A DNA stretch of 55,734 bases from Myxococcota bacterium. GTDB lineage: Bacteria; Myxococcota_A; UBA796; UBA2385. Positions 53,057-55,734 of this stretch are shown here, piece by piece. The DNA lies in assembly GCA_023150805.1 (NCBI GenBank), contig JAKLKF010000032.1:1-55734 (forward strand), read 5' to 3'. The stretch's first letter is position 1, and each line of letters begins with the position of its first letter. Made by a program: the position numbers and the translations under genes. A model generated the notes under the pieces. It was not told where the DNA came from and searched no databases. It worked only from the letters and a program-made list of their open reading frames with translations.

Positions 53057-54538
53057 ATGCCCCTGGTCCACGCCCTGCTCCTGCCCACCCTGGCACTCTC
53101 GCTCCTCGGCTGCTTCGGCAAGGACACGAGCGACGACGACGACGACGACGACGGCGGTGGCGGCGGCGGCTGGGACCTGGGCACCAGCGACGACACCGGT
53201 GTCCACGGGGACGGCGGCGGCGGGGACGGCGGCGGCGGGGACGGCGGCGGCGGGGACGGCGGCGGCGGGGACGGCGGCGGCGGGCCCGACGACGAGGACG
53301 GCGACGGCTTTACGGTGGCCGACGGCGACTGCGACGACCGGGACGAGGACGTGCACCCGGGCGCCTACGACCGGCCGAACGACGGGGTCGACCAGGACTG
53401 CGAGGACGGAGATCGCAGCTTCGACGGCCTGGTCCTGGACCCGGGCCAGCGCACCATGGTGGAGTTCACCGTGACCCTGCCCGAGGCGGCGGCGCTGGAC
53501 GTGGGCCTGGTCGTCGACACCACCGGGTCGATGTCCGGGCTGCTGGAAGAGCTGGACGCGACGGTGCTGGGCTCCCTGCTCGAGGCCGAGGGCATGGACA
53601 CGCAGATCGCGCTCGCGACCTACGCCGACTACAGCTACTCGACCTATGGCGAGTCCACCGACCTGCCCTTCCGGTTCCAGTCGGGCAGCACCTGGGACAT
53701 CGCCTCGGTGCAGGACCTGGTCGAGGACCTGGGCGCCGACGGGGGCGGCGACGGGCCGGAGTCGGGCATGGAGGCGCTCTACCAGGCCCTGACCGGGGTC
53801 GGCTACGACCAGGACTGCGACGGTCGCCTGGACACGACCGACGACGTGCCGCCCTTCCTGGCCAGCGCCAGCGACCCCTTCGGCGGCAGCGCGGCCGAGT
53901 CCTACGACCCGGGCACGGTGGGCATCGGCACCCGCGGCGGGCTGGGCTTCCGCGACGGCGCGGTGCCGGTCCTGGTCTACATCACCGACAACTACCTGCG
54001 CGACGACGACGTCTCCAGCTACGGCACGCCCGGCGGCTGTCCGGGTGACGCCGGGGCCTCCGAGGTCCTCGACGCCGCCGCGGACCTGGACGCCTGGCTG
54101 ATCGGGGTCAGCGTGAACGGCACCTTGCCCCGCGCCCAGATGAACGACCTCGCCGAGGCTGCCGGGTCCATGGTGGACGACGACGGCGACGGCAGCGTGG
54201 ACGACGAGGCGGTGATCGTCTGGTCGGGCACCACGGACCTCAGCGAGGACGTGGCCGAGATGATCGGCTTCATCGCCGAGACCGGGGCCTTCGCCAGCCG
54301 CTTCGACCTGGTGCGGGCCCGGGCGACCACCGACAGCTTCGGCCTGGTCACCGGCATCGCGCCGGCGACCTACACCGCGGTGGACGCCAGCGACACGCCG
54401 ACGCTGGACTTCACGGTCACGCTGACGGCGCCGTCGTCGAGCAGCTCCAAGCGCCAGACCACCGTCGAGGTCGAGGTCCAGGGCGACGGCGAGGTCCTGT
54501 ACACCCACGAGATCCTGGTCGAGCTGGCGCCGGGCTGA
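53057..54538 (+). CDS. von Willebrand factor A-domain lipoprotein with MopE-type motif
   Basis: A 493-residue protein with a lipoprotein signal (LPTLALSLLGC, Cys19), a run of seven Asp, then five GDGGG repeats. A single MopE-type motif follows (DCDDRDEDVHPGAY, DGVDQDCEDGD), then a vWA domain from about 150 with the metal-ion-dependent adhesion site VVDTTGSMSG. An insertion with more Asp-rich loops (DQDCDGRLDTTDD) lies inside it. The C-terminus is beta-rich (TLDFTVTLTAPSSSSSKRQ). Surface-exposed adhesion or ligand binding through a divalent metal is likely by family. Convergent with the beta-glucosidase gene. Confidence 0.82.
   Translation: MPLVHALLLPTLALSLLGCFGKDTSDDDDDDDGGGGGGWDLGTSDDTGVHGDGGGGDGGGGDGGGGDGGGGDGGGGPDDEDGDGFTVADGDCDDRDEDVHPGAYDRPNDGVDQDCEDGDRSFDGLVLDPGQRTMVEFTVTLPEAAALDVGLVVDTTGSMSGLLEELDATVLGSLLEAEGMDTQIALATYADYSYSTYGESTDLPFRFQSGSTWDIASVQDLVEDLGADGGGDGPESGMEALYQALTGVGYDQDCDGRLDTTDDVPPFLASASDPFGGSAAESYDPGTVGIGTRGGLGFRDGAVPVLVYITDNYLRDDDVSSYGTPGGCPGDAGASEVLDAAADLDAWLIGVSVNGTLPRAQMNDLAEAAGSMVDDDGDGSVDDEAVIVWSGTTDLSEDVAEMIGFIAETGAFASRFDLVRARATTDSFGLVTGIAPATYTAVDASDTPTLDFTVTLTAPSSSSSKRQTTVEVEVQGDGEVLYTHEILVELAPG
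53207..53281 (+). repeat. Five perfect 15-bp tandem repeats (GDGGG linker)
   Basis: Five identical units of GGGGACGGCGGCGGC encode a flexible Gly/Asp linker after the lipobox. In-frame copy-number change would change how far the vWA domain stands from the membrane. Confidence 0.9.
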
Positions 54539-54540
54539 GG

Positions 54541-55734
54541 CTACTGCGGCAGGCCGTTGTCCCGGGCGATGGCGGCGTAGTCCTGGCCCATCGGGCGCAG
54601 GGTCCGGGCCTTGGTCTGCTCGTCGACGTCGTACAGGCCGAACTCCATGGCTGTGCCGTGGTTCCACTCGTAGTTGTCGAGGAGCGACCAGTAGAAGTAG
54701 CCCCGCACGTCGGCGCCGTCGTCGATGGCGTCGGCCAGGGCCGACAGGTGGGGCTGCAGGAAGTCGGCGGTGGGGTCGCCCTGCCACTCGCTGGTGCCGT
54801 TCTCGGTGATGTAGATGGGCAGGCCGTACTCGGCCGCCAGCATCGTCACCTCGTACAGACCCTGGGGGTAGCTCTCCCAGAAGCCGCCGACGGGCAGGAA
54901 GTCGAACAGCGGGGTCTGCTCGAAGAGCTGGAAGCCCAGGCCGTCGACCGTGATGCGGGTGTAGTAGTTCAGCCCGACGAAGTCGCTGCGGCCGACCAGG
55001 TCGGCGCGGACCTCGTCGACCACGCCGTCCAGGTCGGGGTCCCACTCGCCGCGGACGGTGCCGTTGAGGAAGACCCGGTTGTAGAGGTAGTCGAAGTGCT
55101 CGACCCCCAGCTCGTCGTCGGGATCTCCCTCGACCGAGGGCGCCACCGCGGCCAGGTTGGGCGCCGCGCCGACCATGGCCGTCGCATCCTCGGCGTGCAC
55201 GGCGTCGTACATGACGGCGTGGGCCTCGACCTGGGCCAGCATCACGGCGAAGGCGGCGTCGGGGTTGATCACGCCCGGCGGGTTGGTGCGATCCTCCGAC
55301 GGCATCAGGTAGCCGGACAGCACCACGGCCAGCGGCTCGTTGAGCGTCAGCCACAGGTCGACCTCGGCGCCGAACTCCCGCGCGCAGAAGCCGGCGTACA
55401 GCGCCAGGTGCTTCAACATCCGGTCGCGGTCCACCCAGCCCTTGTCCTCGCACGTGGACAGATCCTCGTGGCAGCCCTTGGCGTCGTGCAGCCAGGTCGG
55501 CAGGGTGTAGTGGTTCAGCGTCATCATGGGCGTGAGCCCATGCGCGGTCATGCTGGCGAGCTGGGCGTGGTAGGCGGCCACCGCGGTGGCGTCGGCCAGG
55601 GCGACGAGATCGTCGACGGTGGCCGCGTCCTTCAGCGCCTCGGAGGCCTTGCCCGTCAGCCCGACGCTTGCCGTCTCCTTGAGGAGCTTCTCGCGCTCCG
55701 CGCCCTTCTTCGCGAGCAGCGTCTCGAGCCCGAC
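54541..55734 (-). CDS. Glycoside hydrolase family 1 (beta-glucosidase-like), 5' end outside window
   Basis: The C-terminal 397 codons are present, open to the window edge. Family 1 landmarks are clear: LNHYTLPTWLHD, then LWLTLNEPL with the acid/base Glu, FVGLNYYTR, PIYITENGTSEW with the nucleophile Glu, and RGYFYWSLLDNYEW. It hydrolyses beta-linked glucosides or galactosides with retention. The N-terminus, including any signal peptide, is missing. The most upstream 35 or so residues in the window are unusually Lys-rich for this genome and do not look like the expected first barrel strand with its W-S-R motif. Confidence 0.85.
   Translation of the reverse strand, partial: VGLETLLAKKGAEREKLLKETASVGLTGKASEALKDAATVDDLVALADATAVAAYHAQLASMTAHGLTPMMTLNHYTLPTWLHDAKGCHEDLSTCEDKGWVDRDRMLKHLALYAGFCAREFGAEVDLWLTLNEPLAVVLSGYLMPSEDRTNPPGVINPDAAFAVMLAQVEAHAVMYDAVHAEDATAMVGAAPNLAAVAPSVEGDPDDELGVEHFDYLYNRVFLNGTVRGEWDPDLDGVVDEVRADLVGRSDFVGLNYYTRITVDGLGFQLFEQTPLFDFLPVGGFWESYPQGLYEVTMLAAEYGLPIYITENGTSEWQGDPTADFLQPHLSALADAIDDGADVRGYFYWSLLDNYEWNHGTAMEFGLYDVDEQTKARTLRPMGQDYAAIARDNGLPQ

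Noticed and set aside
1..55734. CRISPR arrays, tRNA or rRNA genes
   Set aside because: No spaced direct repeats of CRISPR type and no recognisable tRNA or rRNA sequence were seen on reading through. A covariance-model scan would be needed to exclude small RNAs.

Overview
The window is very GC-rich DNA with GTG and TTG starts, 4-base gene overlaps and almost no non-coding space. Many secreted lipoproteins have a lipobox followed by an Asp/Gly/Thr-rich linker, and one carries MopE-type metal-binding motifs. With the TIR/NACHT/FGE proteins and the PfaA-like megasynthase, this points to an uncultured member of the Myxococcota. That is inference from gene content; no rRNA or marker set is present.

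Region 1 (1-12.2 kb). An incomplete PfaA/PKS-like megasynthase (NMO-NMO-KS-AT-ACP-KR) lies downstream of a leucine-carboxyl-methyltransferase-type enzyme and a YkgJ-type Cys-cluster protein. Divergent from these is a three-gene signalling module: a membrane sensor with two kinase cores, a PilZ-fused PhcB-type methyltransferase, and a receiver-kinase fusion like PhcR. Together they resemble the Ralstonia Phc fatty-acid-methyl-ester quorum-sensing system. Region 2 (12.2-21 kb). A tightly overlapping sugar operon (SDR, GT2, C-methyltransferase) is followed by a K+ uptake pair with a membrane sensor-like protein, a double rhodanese and a ferritin-like lipoprotein.

Region 3 (21-32.8 kb) is the highlight, a biological-conflict island. 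It holds a ThsB-like TIR protein, a TIR protein, a ParA-TIR-NACHT-FGE giant, an excisionase-type HTH protein, a small helical ORF, a TIR-NACHT-FGE protein, a Uma2 nuclease and an AAA+/SLOG-like protein. The two FGE genes converge. Their last 43 codons differ at 20 bases, all at codon positions 1 or 2, none silent, and are followed by 36 identical non-coding bases. This is the signature expected of two variable regions diversified by a diversity-generating retroelement (DGR). I found no reverse transcriptase or template repeat in the window, so the retroelement would have to act in trans.

Region 4 (32.8-55.7 kb). A ZIP metal transporter and class II DAHP synthase are followed by a surface/secretome region. 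It contains a small secreted ORF opening with a (CTCA)7 tract and coupled to a MopE/FG-GAP lipoprotein, several uncharacterised lipoproteins, paired glycine-rich membrane proteins, a beta-propeller lipoprotein, a gamma-carbonic anhydrase, a GNAT/FemAB-like protein with duplicated Cys modules, an ASST-like lipoprotein, two large paralogous periplasmic proteins, a vWA lipoprotein and a truncated GH1 beta-glucosidase.

Several start codons have a -10-like hexamer only 6-7 bases upstream and no Shine-Dalgarno, predicting leaderless mRNAs. All translations, coordinates and comparisons were made by eye from the sequence. No database search was run.
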